Both the position numbers and the translations under genes were made by a program. Below are positions 1 to 9,103 of a stretch of DNA of 64,000 nucleotides, in pieces. How positions within the stretch are numbered: position 1 is the stretch's first letter; each line of letters opens with the position of its first letter. The stretch is from Comamonas resistens (GTDB lineage Bacteria > Pseudomonadota > Gammaproteobacteria > Burkholderiales > Burkholderiaceae_C). The stretch is taken from positions 1,674,001 through 1,738,000 of the forward strand of contig NZ_CP125947.1 in NCBI RefSeq assembly GCF_030064165.1, read 5' to 3'. The notes beneath the pieces were generated by a model. The model was not told where the DNA came from. It ran no database searches and saw only the letters and a program-made list of their open reading frames with translations.

Positions 1-79
1 CGACCACGCCGTCGCCCAGGAGGTCGCAGTGGCCGACGCCGCCCCGAAGCTCGCCACCCCCGTTCGTAAAGGAGACTGA
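1..79 (+). CDS. C-terminal end of an upstream phage gene (partial)
   Basis: An open frame entering from the left edge (codons start at base 2) ends with TGA at 77-79, two bases before the tail tube gene. The visible 25 residues are alanine-rich and end in Pro-Val-Arg-Lys-Gly-Asp. Placement before a tail tube gene suggests a head-tail connector or tail terminator, but this fragment cannot be assigned. The sequence AAAGGAG just before its stop codon doubles as the ribosome binding site of the next gene. Confidence 0.5.
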   Translation, partial: DHAVAQEVAVADAAPKLATPVRKGD

Positions 80-81
80 CC

Positions 82-834
82 ATGCCGTATTTCTCTGGAC
101 AAGGCCGTGTCTACATCGGCGCCCGCGACACCGCCGGCAACCCGCAAGGGCTGAACTTTGTCGGCAACGTGCCGGAGCTCAAGGTGTCGCTGTCGGTCGA
201 AACTCTGGAGCACCAAGAATCGACCAGCGGCCAGCGCCTGACCGACCTGCAGTTGATCAAGACCAAGAAAGGCGAATTCGCCTGCACGCTGGAAGAACTG
301 ATCGCCGTGAACTTGGGGTTGGCGTTGTACGGCACGACCACCGACCAGGTCAGCGGAACGGTCACCGCCGAGGCGCTGCCCAACCCGGTCACTGTGGGTA
401 GTCTGTACCTGCTCGCCAAGCAGAACGTCTCGTCGGTGGTGGTCAAGGATTCCACGGCCACCCCAAAGACGCTGCCGGCGGGCCAGTACCACCTCAACGC
501 CAAGCACGGCTCGCTGTCGATCACCGATAAGACAGCGGGCGGCCCCTTTGTGGAGCCGTTCAAGGTCGACTACGCCTATGGCGCGGCCCAATCGACGGCG
601 CTGTTCACCCAGCCGCTGCCCGAACGCTGGGTGCGTTTCGAGGGCTTGAACACCGCCGACAGCAACCGCGAAGTGGTGATCGACCTGTACCGCGTGGCGA
701 TCAATCCGGCCAAGGAGCTGTCGATCATCACCGAGGAGTTGCTCAAGTTCGAGCTCTCCGGGCAGGTACTGGCCGACACGCTCAAGCCGGCCGCCGGTGA
801 TCTCGGCCAGTTCGGCCGCATCGTGCTGCTGTGA
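82..834 (+). CDS. Phage tail tube (major tail) protein
   Basis: This 250-residue protein is probably the subunit that stacks into the inner tube of a long non-contractile tail. Its N-terminal third has the pattern typical of tail tube proteins: a glycine-rich start, a VSLSVETLEHQES stretch, then a segment about the ligand or substrate (DLQLIKTKKGEFACTLEEL), followed by beta-rich sequence. A strong AAAGGAG lies 8 bases before the ATG. It precedes the assembly chaperone and tape measure, the usual order of tail operons. Identification is by sequence feel and position; no catalytic motif is expected. Confidence 0.75.
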   Translation: MPYFSGQGRVYIGARDTAGNPQGLNFVGNVPELKVSLSVETLEHQESTSGQRLTDLQLIKTKKGEFACTLEELIAVNLGLALYGTTTDQVSGTVTAEALPNPVTVGSLYLLAKQNVSSVVVKDSTATPKTLPAGQYHLNAKHGSLSITDKTAGGPFVEPFKVDYAYGAAQSTALFTQPLPERWVRFEGLNTADSNREVVIDLYRVAINPAKELSIITEELLKFELSGQVLADTLKPAAGDLGQFGRIVLL

Positions 835-845
835 AGGAGCTGCCA

Positions 846-1247
846 ATGACCCCTTCCGATCTCGATGTGCTCGTGCCGCAGGCTCGGCTAATGGAAATGG
901 CCGGGCAGCGCCTTACCATCAGCCCACTGGTGGTCGGCGAACTGCCGGCGATGCTCAAGGCCGTGCGGCCTTTTGCCGAGCAGCTAACTGGCGAACCGGA
1001 CTGGCTCGCCTTGCTCTGTGATCACGGCGACGCTTTGCTGGCTGCGCTGGCGATCGTCAGCCGTCAGCCGCGCGAATGGGTGAACGCCCTGGCGCTCGAC
1101 GATGCGATCACGTTGGCCGCTGCCGTGTTCGAGGTGAATGCCGATTTTTTCGTGCGCCGGGTCGCGCCGAAGGTCGGCGATCTGGCGCAGAGCCTGAACG
1201 GACAAAAGAAAGGTCTGTCGGCTGGATCGACGCCGTCGCCCGCCTGA
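846..1247 (+). CDS. Phage tail assembly chaperone, frame-0 product (G-like)
   Basis: A 133-residue, mostly helical protein lies between the tail tube and tape measure genes. This is the position of lambda gpG-type chaperones, which coat the tape measure during tail assembly. The start at 846 is preferred over an upstream GTG at 831 because GAAGGAG lies 6 bases before it. The C-terminus (…NGQKKGLSAGSTPSPA) loses helical character just where a second open frame in the -1 phase overlaps it. That is the classical arrangement for a programmed frameshift producing a longer G-T-like form. Confidence 0.65.
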   Translation: MTPSDLDVLVPQARLMEMAGQRLTISPLVVGELPAMLKAVRPFAEQLTGEPDWLALLCDHGDALLAALAIVSRQPREWVNALALDDAITLAAAVFEVNADFFVRRVAPKVGDLAQSLNGQKKGLSAGSTPSPA

Positions 1248-1459
1248 TCCGCAGCGGTCACCGCTACCCGGACATCCTGGGATACACGCTGGGCCAGGTG
1301 AACGCCTTCCTGTCGGCCGACGACCGTCTCGAATACGAGCGTCTCTCCATCCAGTTGGCGGTTATGACTGCCGCCGCCCAAGGCAGCCGCGACGGCATCC
1401 GTCAGTTGCAGGCCGAACTCCATCAGGGAATGCGCGATGAAGATCGATCTGGTCGCTGA
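1206..1459 (+). CDS. Candidate -1 frameshift extension of the tail assembly chaperone (T-like part)
   Basis: A frame in the -1 phase relative to the upstream chaperone runs to a stop at 1459 and overlaps the next gene start at 1437. After the A-rich run at 1203-1211 (frame-0 codons CAA AAG AAA) it reads TKERSVGWIDAVARLI and about 70 further residues with good helical coding character. It has no convincing start codon or ribosome binding site of its own. tRNA-Lys slipping from AAG to AAA would make a fusion starting at 846. This is known in general for tail operons; the exact site here is inferred. Confidence 0.5.
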
Positions 1460-2084
1460 GGGCTTGCTGGATCGTCGTCGCTTCAACGCCTGGCAGGCCG
1501 ATAGCCACAAGGCGATCCGCGCGGCAGTTGCCCGCGCGATGCGTGACAGCGGCAAGGATATGGCCGAACAGGTCCGCGGTGAGATGCGCGCCAGCTTCCG
1601 GACGGCCAGCCCCAAGTTCCTGCGCTCCATGCACGCCAAGGTGTTCGACCGCAAAACCAATGAGTTCCCGGCCCTCTACCTCGGCTCGAAGGTGCCGTGG
1701 CTGGGCATCCACGAGCAAGGCGGAACGATCCGGGGGCGGATGCTGATCCCGCTGTTGCCTCAACACCGGCGCATCGGGCACAAGGCCTTCGCCCGGGTGA
1801 TCGATGCGCTGATGCGATCCGGGAACGCCTGGTTCATCGAGAAGAACGGCCAGCAGATCCTGATGGCCGAGAACCTTGCCGAGAACGCCCGGCCGCTCAC
1901 GCGCTTTCGCCGCGCCGAGCGCGAACGCAGCGGCGCAAAGCGCCTGCGGCGCGGCCAGGAGATTCCCATCGCCGTGCTGGTGCGGCGCGTGAGCTTGAGA
2001 AAACGCTTCGACCTCAACCGTGCGGTGCGGGTCGAGCTTCCCCGCCTGACGGCGGCCATCCGCAAGGTAATGTCGAAGGTTTGA
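1437..2084 (+). CDS. Phage tail protein, minor tail/completion-like (DUF6441-type)
   Basis: The product is a 215-residue basic protein with an N-terminal helical part and a central WLGIHEQGGTIRG segment. Similar 'xxxEfGt' segments occur in HK97-gp10/tail-completion families and in proteins annotated DUF6441. It overlaps the frameshift extension by 23 bases and is followed 3 bases later by the tape measure gene, so it belongs to the tail operon. A structural role at the head-tail interface or in tail assembly is likely. The precise family is not certain from sequence alone. Confidence 0.5.
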   Translation: MKIDLVAEGLLDRRRFNAWQADSHKAIRAAVARAMRDSGKDMAEQVRGEMRASFRTASPKFLRSMHAKVFDRKTNEFPALYLGSKVPWLGIHEQGGTIRGRMLIPLLPQHRRIGHKAFARVIDALMRSGNAWFIEKNGQQILMAENLAENARPLTRFRRAERERSGAKRLRRGQEIPIAVLVRRVSLRKRFDLNRAVRVELPRLTAAIRKVMSKV

Positions 2085-2087
2085 ACG

Positions 2088-5000
2088 ATGGCGAACAACC
2101 GTGCCCAGATCCTCATCACCGCAGTCGATGAGACGCGACGGGCCTTCCAGTCGATTAATGGCAGTCTGTCGCAATTGCGCGACCAAGCCAGTCAGGTCGG
2201 CGCCGTCCTGTCCCGCATCGGTGGGGCCATCGGGGTCGGGCTGGGCGTGCGCGAACTGGTGGAAGTTGCCGACCAGTACAAGAACCTGCAGGCCCGGCTC
2301 AAGCTCGCTGTCGCGTCCCAGGAGGAGTTCACCCGCGCCGACGCGGCGTTGTTCGAGATCGCGCAGCGCAACCGCGCGCCGCTGGCAGAGACCGTCACGC
2401 TTTACGCGCGGCTGGCGCCCTCGGTGCAGGCGCTGGGTCGTTCGCAGGCGGATGTGCTGGCGGCGACCGATGCCATCGGACAGGCCGTATCGCTCTCCGG
2501 CACCTCCAGCGAGGCCGCGGCCGGGGCGCTATTGCAGTTGGGCCAGGCCTTCGCTTCGGGACAACTGCGCGGCGAGGAATTCAACTCGGTCATCGAGCAG
2601 ACGCCGCGTCTGGCGCAGGCCATTGCCGACGGGATGGGCGTGCCGCTGGGCGCGCTGCGGGCCCTGGCGCAAGAAGGCAAGATCACCTCGGAAGCGGTGC
2701 TCGATGCTTTGCTCAAGGAGAGGGCGCGTCTGGCCGAGGAATACGCGAGCCTGCCCGATACGGTCTCGGGCGCGCTCACCCGTCTCAAGAATGCCTTTCA
2801 GCGTGCATTCGGCGAGCGCGATTCCAATTCGGGCCTCACGGCAGGCCTTGCGCAAGCTATCCAGCTCGTCGCCCAGCATCTGGAACTTCTGATCGATCTG
2901 GCCGGCGTCGTGCTGGTCGCGGCTTTCGGCCGGATGGCAGGTGCCTTTACAACCAGCATTGCCGCCGCCCGCGCGGAGGCGGTGGCGCGGCTGGCCAACC
3001 TGCGCACGCTCGAAGCTGAGGCGCTGGCGCGGGTGCGCGTGGCCGACGCCGCCCTGGCCCAGGCGCGGACGCAAGGCCTCGCCACCAGCGCTCTGGTCAC
3101 CGACGCGGCCAAGGCCCGGCTGCAAGCCAGCGCCGCCAGCAGTGCCGTGACCCAGGCCGTCGCGTCCACATCGCTGCTGGGGCGTGCGGCAGGGCTGTTG
3201 CGTGGGGTGCTGGCGCTCCTGGGTGGCCCCATTGGCTTGATCGTGACTTCAGTGACGCTATTGGCGGGCGGGCTCTATTCGGCGCGCGACGCCGTGGTCG
3301 ATTTCGGTGGCAAGACCGCATCGATCAAGCAGATCGTTGTCGCCACCTGGGATCTGGTGGTCGAGAAGGTGGGCGAAGTCATCAGCGCCCTGGGGCGGCT
3401 GGTCGGTGCCAACGACCTCTCCTGGGCCCGCGTGCGCGAGGTGATGCTCGGCGCACTCAAAACCATCAGCACGGCGATCCGCACGATGGTCAATGGCGTC
3501 ATTGGCGCGTTCAACGCGGTCGGCAGTGTCGCCGGGATCACGGCGGCCTTCCTGGTCGAGCGTTTCCGAAACGCATTCTCCGACATCGGCGATCTGGCGC
3601 AGGCCTTGGGTCAGGACGTAGCCGCTGCCTTCAGCGGCGACTTCTCGATGCAGTCGCTGCGTGCCGTCCTCGGCCGCCGACTTGGCGAGATGCGCGACTT
3701 CGGCAAAGAACTGGCGGGGACCGTGCGGGACGCCGTCACGCGCGACTACGTCGGGGAAGCTGCTCAGGCCATCGCCGGTCGCATCCGACCTGAGCAAACC
3801 CAGCCCGGCGTATTCGGTCGCCCGCAACCACCGGGCACGCCGACGCCCGACAAGGGTGTCGAGGCCGCCAAGCTGGCCCTGGTACAGGCGCAGGCCGAGG
3901 CGGAATTCAAGATCCTCAAGGACGCACTGGATCGCCAGGCGCGGGAATTGGATGCGGCGCTCGAAGACCGGCTGATCTCGCTGAAGGACTACTACGCGGC
4001 CAAGACCCGGATCGAGCAGCAGGAGATCGATGCGGAAATCCGCCGCGCACAGGTGTCACTCATCGAGCAGCAACGTCTACAAAAAACCGGCAAGGACGAA
4101 CCCACTCGCATCAAAGCGAAGTCCGAGGTCGCCAAGCTCGAAGCGGATCTCACGGTCCTCAACAACAAGCGCGCCGACGTCGAGGTCGCCAATGCCCGCA
4201 AAGCGGTCCAGGCTGAGCGCGAGTTGCGCGAGGAACTCGCCAAGGTTCGCGACGAATTGCTCGATCTCACCGGTACCGCAACCAGCCAGGATCGCCGCAC
4301 GGCCATCGAGCGCCAGTACCAGAGCCTGATCGCGCGGCTGCGCGCCGAGGGTGACACCGAGGGCGCGGCCACCGTCGGGAGGCTGATCGACGTCAAAGCG
4401 GCGGCGGCCGATCTGGCTGACTACGAGCGACAGTTCAACGATGCGCTCTCGCGGATGCGTGCCTCCGAGGAGTCGATCAACCTGCAGCGCCAATCGGGGC
4501 TGCTCTCGGAATCTCAGGCCCGCCAGCAGATCCTCTCGCTGCACCGACAGACCGGCCAATCACTTGATGCACTGCTGCCGCAGTTGGAGGCGAGCGCCAC
4601 AGCCATCGGCCCGGATGCCGTCGCCCGGGTACAAGCGTGGAAAAATGAAATCGCGCAGGTGAAGCTGGTGGTCGACGACGTGGCGATGGCCATCGACGGT
4701 GCGGTGCAGGACGGTTTCGCGCAACTGTTCCAGGACATCGGCAGCGGCGCCAAGTCGGCCAAGGAGGCGTTCGCGGATTTCGGTCGATCCGTGCTGCAGA
4801 CGATCAACCGGATCGCCTCGCAGAAGCTGGCCGAAGCCTTGTTCGGCAGCCTGATGGGGGGTGGCGCGGCAGGCAGTGCTGGAGGGCTTGGCGCGCTGAT
4901 CTCGTCGTTCTTCGGCTTTGCGTCGGGGGGCTACGTGACCGGTCCCGGCACCTCGACCAGCGATTCGATCCCGGCGCGGCTCTCGCACGGCGAGTATGTG

Positions 5001-5282
5001 GTCAATGCCCGTGCGGTGAGCCGGCTCGGTGTGTCTTTTCTGGACGCCATCAACGGCTTGTCTGCCGGACCTCGTGTGGCTGGCGGGCGCTTGGCCTTTG
5101 CCGCTGGAGGCCTGGTACCCGAAGCCCCGGCGCAGCCGGCCCCGGGCCAGAATATCCGCATCGTCAACGTCATCGACCCGGCGATGGCGGCCGATTACCT
5201 CAACAGCAGCGCCGGCGAGCGCACGGTGATGAACCTCATCCAGCGCAACGCCGCGTCGGTGCGCAACATTCTGGGACGCTGA
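2088..5282 (+). CDS. Phage tail tape measure protein
   Basis: A 1064-residue protein with the hallmarks of tape measures. It has a conserved N-terminal tape-measure domain (about residues 60-260, with GTSSEAAAGALLQLGQAF and a FNSVIEQTPRLAQAIADGMG stretch). Hydrophobic segments follow around 270-300 and 365-395, then a long Ala/Arg/Glu-rich coiled-coil region at about 590-760. The C-terminal part is glycine-rich with the FASGGYVTGPG…DSIPARLSHGEYVVNA motif typical of tape measure ends. Its length sets tail length, so the tail should be of the order of 150 nm by the usual rule of thumb for this family. The protein is threaded through the tail tube and acts during DNA injection. Confidence 0.92.
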   Translation: MANNRAQILITAVDETRRAFQSINGSLSQLRDQASQVGAVLSRIGGAIGVGLGVRELVEVADQYKNLQARLKLAVASQEEFTRADAALFEIAQRNRAPLAETVTLYARLAPSVQALGRSQADVLAATDAIGQAVSLSGTSSEAAAGALLQLGQAFASGQLRGEEFNSVIEQTPRLAQAIADGMGVPLGALRALAQEGKITSEAVLDALLKERARLAEEYASLPDTVSGALTRLKNAFQRAFGERDSNSGLTAGLAQAIQLVAQHLELLIDLAGVVLVAAFGRMAGAFTTSIAAARAEAVARLANLRTLEAEALARVRVADAALAQARTQGLATSALVTDAAKARLQASAASSAVTQAVASTSLLGRAAGLLRGVLALLGGPIGLIVTSVTLLAGGLYSARDAVVDFGGKTASIKQIVVATWDLVVEKVGEVISALGRLVGANDLSWARVREVMLGALKTISTAIRTMVNGVIGAFNAVGSVAGITAAFLVERFRNAFSDIGDLAQALGQDVAAAFSGDFSMQSLRAVLGRRLGEMRDFGKELAGTVRDAVTRDYVGEAAQAIAGRIRPEQTQPGVFGRPQPPGTPTPDKGVEAAKLALVQAQAEAEFKILKDALDRQARELDAALEDRLISLKDYYAAKTRIEQQEIDAEIRRAQVSLIEQQRLQKTGKDEPTRIKAKSEVAKLEADLTVLNNKRADVEVANARKAVQAERELREELAKVRDELLDLTGTATSQDRRTAIERQYQSLIARLRAEGDTEGAATVGRLIDVKAAAADLADYERQFNDALSRMRASEESINLQRQSGLLSESQARQQILSLHRQTGQSLDALLPQLEASATAIGPDAVARVQAWKNEIAQVKLVVDDVAMAIDGAVQDGFAQLFQDIGSGAKSAKEAFADFGRSVLQTINRIASQKLAEALFGSLMGGGAAGSAGGLGALISSFFGFASGGYVTGPGTSTSDSIPARLSHGEYVVNARAVSRLGVSFLDAINGLSAGPRVAGGRLAFAAGGLVPEAPAQPAPGQNIRIVNVIDPAMAADYLNSSAGERTVMNLIQRNAASVRNILGR

Positions 5283-5284
5283 AC

Positions 5285-6256
5285 ATGGCATGGACTTCCG
5301 GAACGGCAACCAATGCCGCCGACCTCTTTAACAAACTGATCACCTTTCTGACCGCCGATGCAACCCTGGTCGCCGGGGGCGAAGCCTGGACGTTGCTGCG
5401 TCGCGACACCTTCGCGCTTGACGCCAAACGCGATCTGGTGGAGCTGCGCGGCCCAGGCTCCTCGGCAGGCGATGCGATCTATGTGCAGGTCTGTCTGTTC
5501 GCCGACGCGGCTGCACCCGCGTATTCCATCCGGGTTCTCGGCTCGCAATCGTGGCAAAGCGCCGTCTCGATCAGCACCCCGGAAGGCCAACCAGGCAGTT
5601 TGCTCTCGGGGGCCGGTTCGCTCGGCATCTTGCCGAGAATGCCGGTGTTCAACAGCGCGATCAGTTACTGGTTCGTCGCCAACGGCCGCCGCTTCATCGT
5701 CGTGGCGAAATCCTCGGCCTACTGGGGGGCGCTGTACGCCGGGTTTTTCCTGCCCTACGGCACGCCGTCGCAGTACCCGTATCCGCTCTTCATCGGCGCC
5801 AACACCTCGCGCGGCGACAACTATCAAAGTTCGGATCTCGATATCGCGGGCAGCGCGTTCTGGCGCAACGATGGTGAGTACGGCAGCTACAGCGCAGCTA
5901 TCCTGCAGCCGAGCGGCGGCTGGGTCGGCACCAACCGCTTCGATACGAGCTACACCGGTCGCGCCTGGCCCTGGGCAATGTCGCAGGAGACCAGGAGGAA
6001 CAGCGTAGGGCGCTACGACATGGGCAACCTCACGCAGTTGCCGAACGGCGCCAGTCCGCTGCTGCCGGCCATCCTCTATGACTGCGGAACCTCCCGTCCC
6101 TTCAACGTCTGGGGCGAGCTGCAAGGCGTGTTCGCCGTGCCCGGCTTCGGGGTGGCCGCTGGCGACACCGTGACGGTGGCCGGCAAAGTCCATTTGGTCG
6201 TCCAGGCGGCGACTTCCACCAATGCGGCGCGCTTTGCCGCCATTCAACTGAACTGA
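5285..6256 (+). CDS. Phage tail-tip/virion protein, first of two related genes
   Basis: A 323-residue protein beginning MAWTSGTATNAADLFNKLITFLT. It starts 3 bases after the tape measure stop. It is rich in aromatic and small polar residues, consistent with a beta-structured virion or baseplate component. Its C-terminal stretch (WGELQGVFAVPGFGVAAGD…) aligns by eye with the C-terminal stretch of the next gene (LLGEFPDVRFLNISNFNPGD…), and both start with a short helix about installing 'kNfaxxNGW/kLitFLT'. The two are probably divergent duplicates. I do not recognise a named family; a role in the distal tail is inferred from position. Confidence 0.55.
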   Translation: MAWTSGTATNAADLFNKLITFLTADATLVAGGEAWTLLRRDTFALDAKRDLVELRGPGSSAGDAIYVQVCLFADAAAPAYSIRVLGSQSWQSAVSISTPEGQPGSLLSGAGSLGILPRMPVFNSAISYWFVANGRRFIVVAKSSAYWGALYAGFFLPYGTPSQYPYPLFIGANTSRGDNYQSSDLDIAGSAFWRNDGEYGSYSAAILQPSGGWVGTNRFDTSYTGRAWPWAMSQETRRNSVGRYDMGNLTQLPNGASPLLPAILYDCGTSRPFNVWGELQGVFAVPGFGVAAGDTVTVAGKVHLVVQAATSTNAARFAAIQLN

Positions 6257-6277
6257 GAACTTGCTCGAGGCGATTCA

Positions 6278-7420
6278 ATGGCTTACATCACTGGCGCGTC
6301 GGCGGACATCAACACACTGCTGACCGCCATCAAGAACTTCGCGGTCGCCAATGGCTGGACGGCAAACGCCACCGACACCTTCACGCTGACGTTTCCGACC
6401 TATGGATCGACTGGTGGTGCGACCCACGCCGGCACGACGTCGATGATTTCCTCGGTCAGCGGCTCTGATGCGTACCGGAATCAGTCGGAAACCAGCCTGA
6501 CGGCGAACCGGGTCGTGTTGTCCAAGAACGGCGTGTCCTACCAGCTGTTCGCAGTCAACAAAAAGCTCTACAAGAACGGCGTCAACGGCACCTATGCCTG
6601 CCTGGAGGCCTGGGCGTGCGACGGCTTCGTCGCTGGCACCGCCGCCAACCTGCAGACCAACAATCGAAAGTTCGTGATGGTCGGCCCGATGGCCACCTCG
6701 CTCTACGCCTACCACCTGTTCTCGAGCGGAGACTTCATCCATGTGGTGATTGAGGAGATGCCAGGGCGTTTTCGACACCTGTCGTTCGGTTTCATCAACA
6801 AGTACGGCGCTTTTGCCGGAGGGCAGTACCTGACCGCAGGCTGCCCCATCGAGTCGTTCACGACGACGCCCAATGCGTTCAACACTTCAAATCACATGAT
6901 TCCTTTCGGTGCGAACGGCTTGGGACCGTCGAGGGCATCGCTTGCATCGAACGGTTATCCGGGTAGTTATGTCAGAGCCGACATCGATGGTTGGACGGTC
7001 GGTTGGCGGCTGATCTCGACCGGCTCGTACACGACGGAACAGTTGGACGCCTACGGGTGCTCAAGCTACGCCAATGCGACCAACAACCGCGCGGGCTATA
7101 TCGGGTCCGGGACCCAGAACTCCCTCAACACCCTGGCGCACGATCTGGCCTACCACTGCTCCCCGCAAAGCTACAACGGCCTGGCGCCGATGCTGCCCTG
7201 CTACGTGGGCGTCAATCGCACGCCCTACGTCGGCACTTGGACGCTGCTCGGCGAGTTCCCCGATGTGCGCTTCCTGAACATCTCGAACTTCAACCCGGGC
7301 GACGAACTGATCCTCGGCACCGACGTGTGGAAGATCTTCCCGCTGTGGAACAAGGCCTACACGCCCGGGGCGGAACCGATCAGCTACGACTACGGCCTGG
7401 CCTACCGCAAGGTGATGTAA
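6278..7420 (+). CDS. Phage tail-tip/virion protein, second of two related genes
   Basis: A 380-residue protein beginning MAYITGASADINTLLTAIKNF, in the same orientation and 21 bases after its likely paralogue. Aromatic, asparagine- and glycine-rich sequence suggests an extracellular beta-structured virion protein. The end (ELILGTDVWKIFPLWNKA) resembles the 'GDTVTVAGKVHLVVQ' end of the preceding gene. The stop codon abuts the next ATG, so the pair is co-transcribed with the tail genes. No named family recognised. It lies in the part of tail operons where receptor-interaction proteins are found, but that role is a guess. Confidence 0.55.
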   Translation: MAYITGASADINTLLTAIKNFAVANGWTANATDTFTLTFPTYGSTGGATHAGTTSMISSVSGSDAYRNQSETSLTANRVVLSKNGVSYQLFAVNKKLYKNGVNGTYACLEAWACDGFVAGTAANLQTNNRKFVMVGPMATSLYAYHLFSSGDFIHVVIEEMPGRFRHLSFGFINKYGAFAGGQYLTAGCPIESFTTTPNAFNTSNHMIPFGANGLGPSRASLASNGYPGSYVRADIDGWTVGWRLISTGSYTTEQLDAYGCSSYANATNNRAGYIGSGTQNSLNTLAHDLAYHCSPQSYNGLAPMLPCYVGVNRTPYVGTWTLLGEFPDVRFLNISNFNPGDELILGTDVWKIFPLWNKAYTPGAEPISYDYGLAYRKVM

Positions 7421-9103
7421 ATGCCCGACTTCGCCGGAGCCTTCTCATCGGCCATCCTGGGCGGCGCAGCGGCCGCCGGGATGAACCTGCTGTGGGACAA
7501 CGGCCGTCCCGCGTATTACGCGCCGACCACGGTCGTTGCGGCCATCGTCGTTGCCGTGGGCGTCATCACCAGCGGCCAGCCGTCGCCCGAGGCCCTGATC
7601 ACTCGGGCGGGCGCGCATTGCGGCGCCTTCTCGGACGACTACTACTACCGGATCTACCTACAGCCTTCCCGGATCGAGTTCGGCAACCTGGTGATCCCCA
7701 GTACCAAGACCGTCGAGATCTGGAACGCTTATCCCGACCCGGTGACGATCTTCCAGCTGGATGGCGACACCGAGGGCCTGTCCCTGGGGTTCTTCCCGCC
7801 CACGAGGCTGCGGGGGCTGGAGGACATCTTCTACGAGGTCACGGCCACACTCGATGGCCCAAGCTTCGTCGATACGCTGCTGACGCTGCATTTCTCGGCC
7901 GGCGGCACACGGGATCTGGCGATCAGCTATGGCCGCGTGCTGGTCATGGGCCTGCTGCACGATTGGCAAGGCGGCTTCACCGAACGGCTGGAATGGCTCA
8001 CCGACGTGCTGACGATGCGTGACGGTGGTGAGCAGCGGGTGCGGCTGCGGACCGATCCCCGGCGCTCGTTCGAGTTCGACGTGCTGGAGTACGGCAACGG
8101 CGGGCAGCTTGATCTCTTGATGAACGTCTGGCAGTCGCGCGTCTATGCCGTGCCGGTGTGGACCGACAAGGCCTGGCTCGCGGCCGCCATCCATCCCGGC
8201 GACACGGTGCTGGCCGTGAGCACGACGGATCTGGATTACCACGCCGGCGGATTGGCTATCGTCGGCTCAAGCGCTGGCGCCAGCGAGGCACTGGAAGTCC
8301 TGTCCCTGACCGCCGGGACGATCACGCTCAAGCGCCCGGCCTTGGGGAACTGGCCCGCAGGCTCCTGGATCGCCCCGGCCCGGCTGGGACGGTTACCCGC
8401 CCAGCAGACCGTGACCCGGCCAACGGCGGCGATCTCCCAGGCCAAACTGCGCTTCGAGCTGGAGGACCTAGCTTCGCCAGTGGCGGCGACGAGTTCACCG
8501 ATTCAGTACCGAGGCTACGACACGCTGCTGCTGCATCCAAACCGGGTCGAGGACGTCAGCATCGACTATCAGCGACTCGCCGATGTGTTCGACGTTGAGA
8601 CCGGTACGCCTGCGGTGATCGACAGCCCGAACCGGCCCTTTATCGTGCGCCGCCACCAGTACCTGCTGCCAGACCGCACCCGGCTCACTGCGATGCGAGG
8701 CTGGCTCGCGGCCCGTGCAGGTCGTCAGGTGCCTTTCTGGGTGCCGACGTGGGAGCGTGGTCTCGAGGTCGCCCAGCCCTTCGCCCTGGATGCCACGGAA
8801 ATTCTGGTCCAGGGCCGGGGCTTCGCCACCTACTACCAGGCCATGCCCGGTCGCCAGGACGTCGCGTTCCTGCACAACAACGGCACTTGGTATCTGCGGC
8901 AGATCACCGCGTTCGAGTTCGTGGACGGGGTGGTGGAACGGATGCGGATCGACGCCGCTCTGGGCGTCGCCTGTACGCCGTCTGATTTCCGGATCGTCTG
9001 TTTCCTGGAACTGGCCCGACTGGAGAGCGATGCCGTGGAATTTTTCTTCGAAACGGATCGTGTGGTTCGGGTGACTTTGCCTATTCGGAGCATCAACGGA
9101 TGA
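7421..9103 (+). CDS. Phage tail tip/adsorption-region structural protein
   Basis: A 560-residue protein whose start immediately follows the previous stop. The N-terminus is glycine/alanine-rich with hydrophobic stretches (GGAAAAGMNLLW; VVAAIVVAVGVITSG), possibly membrane-interacting during DNA entry. The remainder is beta-rich. It contains an FFPPTRLRGLEDIFYEVTA segment and, near residues 410-450, an RRHQYLLPDRTRLTAMRGWL segment. It overlaps the next gene (BR0599 family) by 4 bases. Position between tape measure and BR0599/J-like genes suggests a distal-tail hub component analogous to lambda gpM/gpL, but I cannot assign a family with certainty. Confidence 0.5.
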   Translation: MPDFAGAFSSAILGGAAAAGMNLLWDNGRPAYYAPTTVVAAIVVAVGVITSGQPSPEALITRAGAHCGAFSDDYYYRIYLQPSRIEFGNLVIPSTKTVEIWNAYPDPVTIFQLDGDTEGLSLGFFPPTRLRGLEDIFYEVTATLDGPSFVDTLLTLHFSAGGTRDLAISYGRVLVMGLLHDWQGGFTERLEWLTDVLTMRDGGEQRVRLRTDPRRSFEFDVLEYGNGGQLDLLMNVWQSRVYAVPVWTDKAWLAAAIHPGDTVLAVSTTDLDYHAGGLAIVGSSAGASEALEVLSLTAGTITLKRPALGNWPAGSWIAPARLGRLPAQQTVTRPTAAISQAKLRFELEDLASPVAATSSPIQYRGYDTLLLHPNRVEDVSIDYQRLADVFDVETGTPAVIDSPNRPFIVRRHQYLLPDRTRLTAMRGWLAARAGRQVPFWVPTWERGLEVAQPFALDATEILVQGRGFATYYQAMPGRQDVAFLHNNGTWYLRQITAFEFVDGVVERMRIDAALGVACTPSDFRIVCFLELARLESDAVEFFFETDRVVRVTLPIRSING

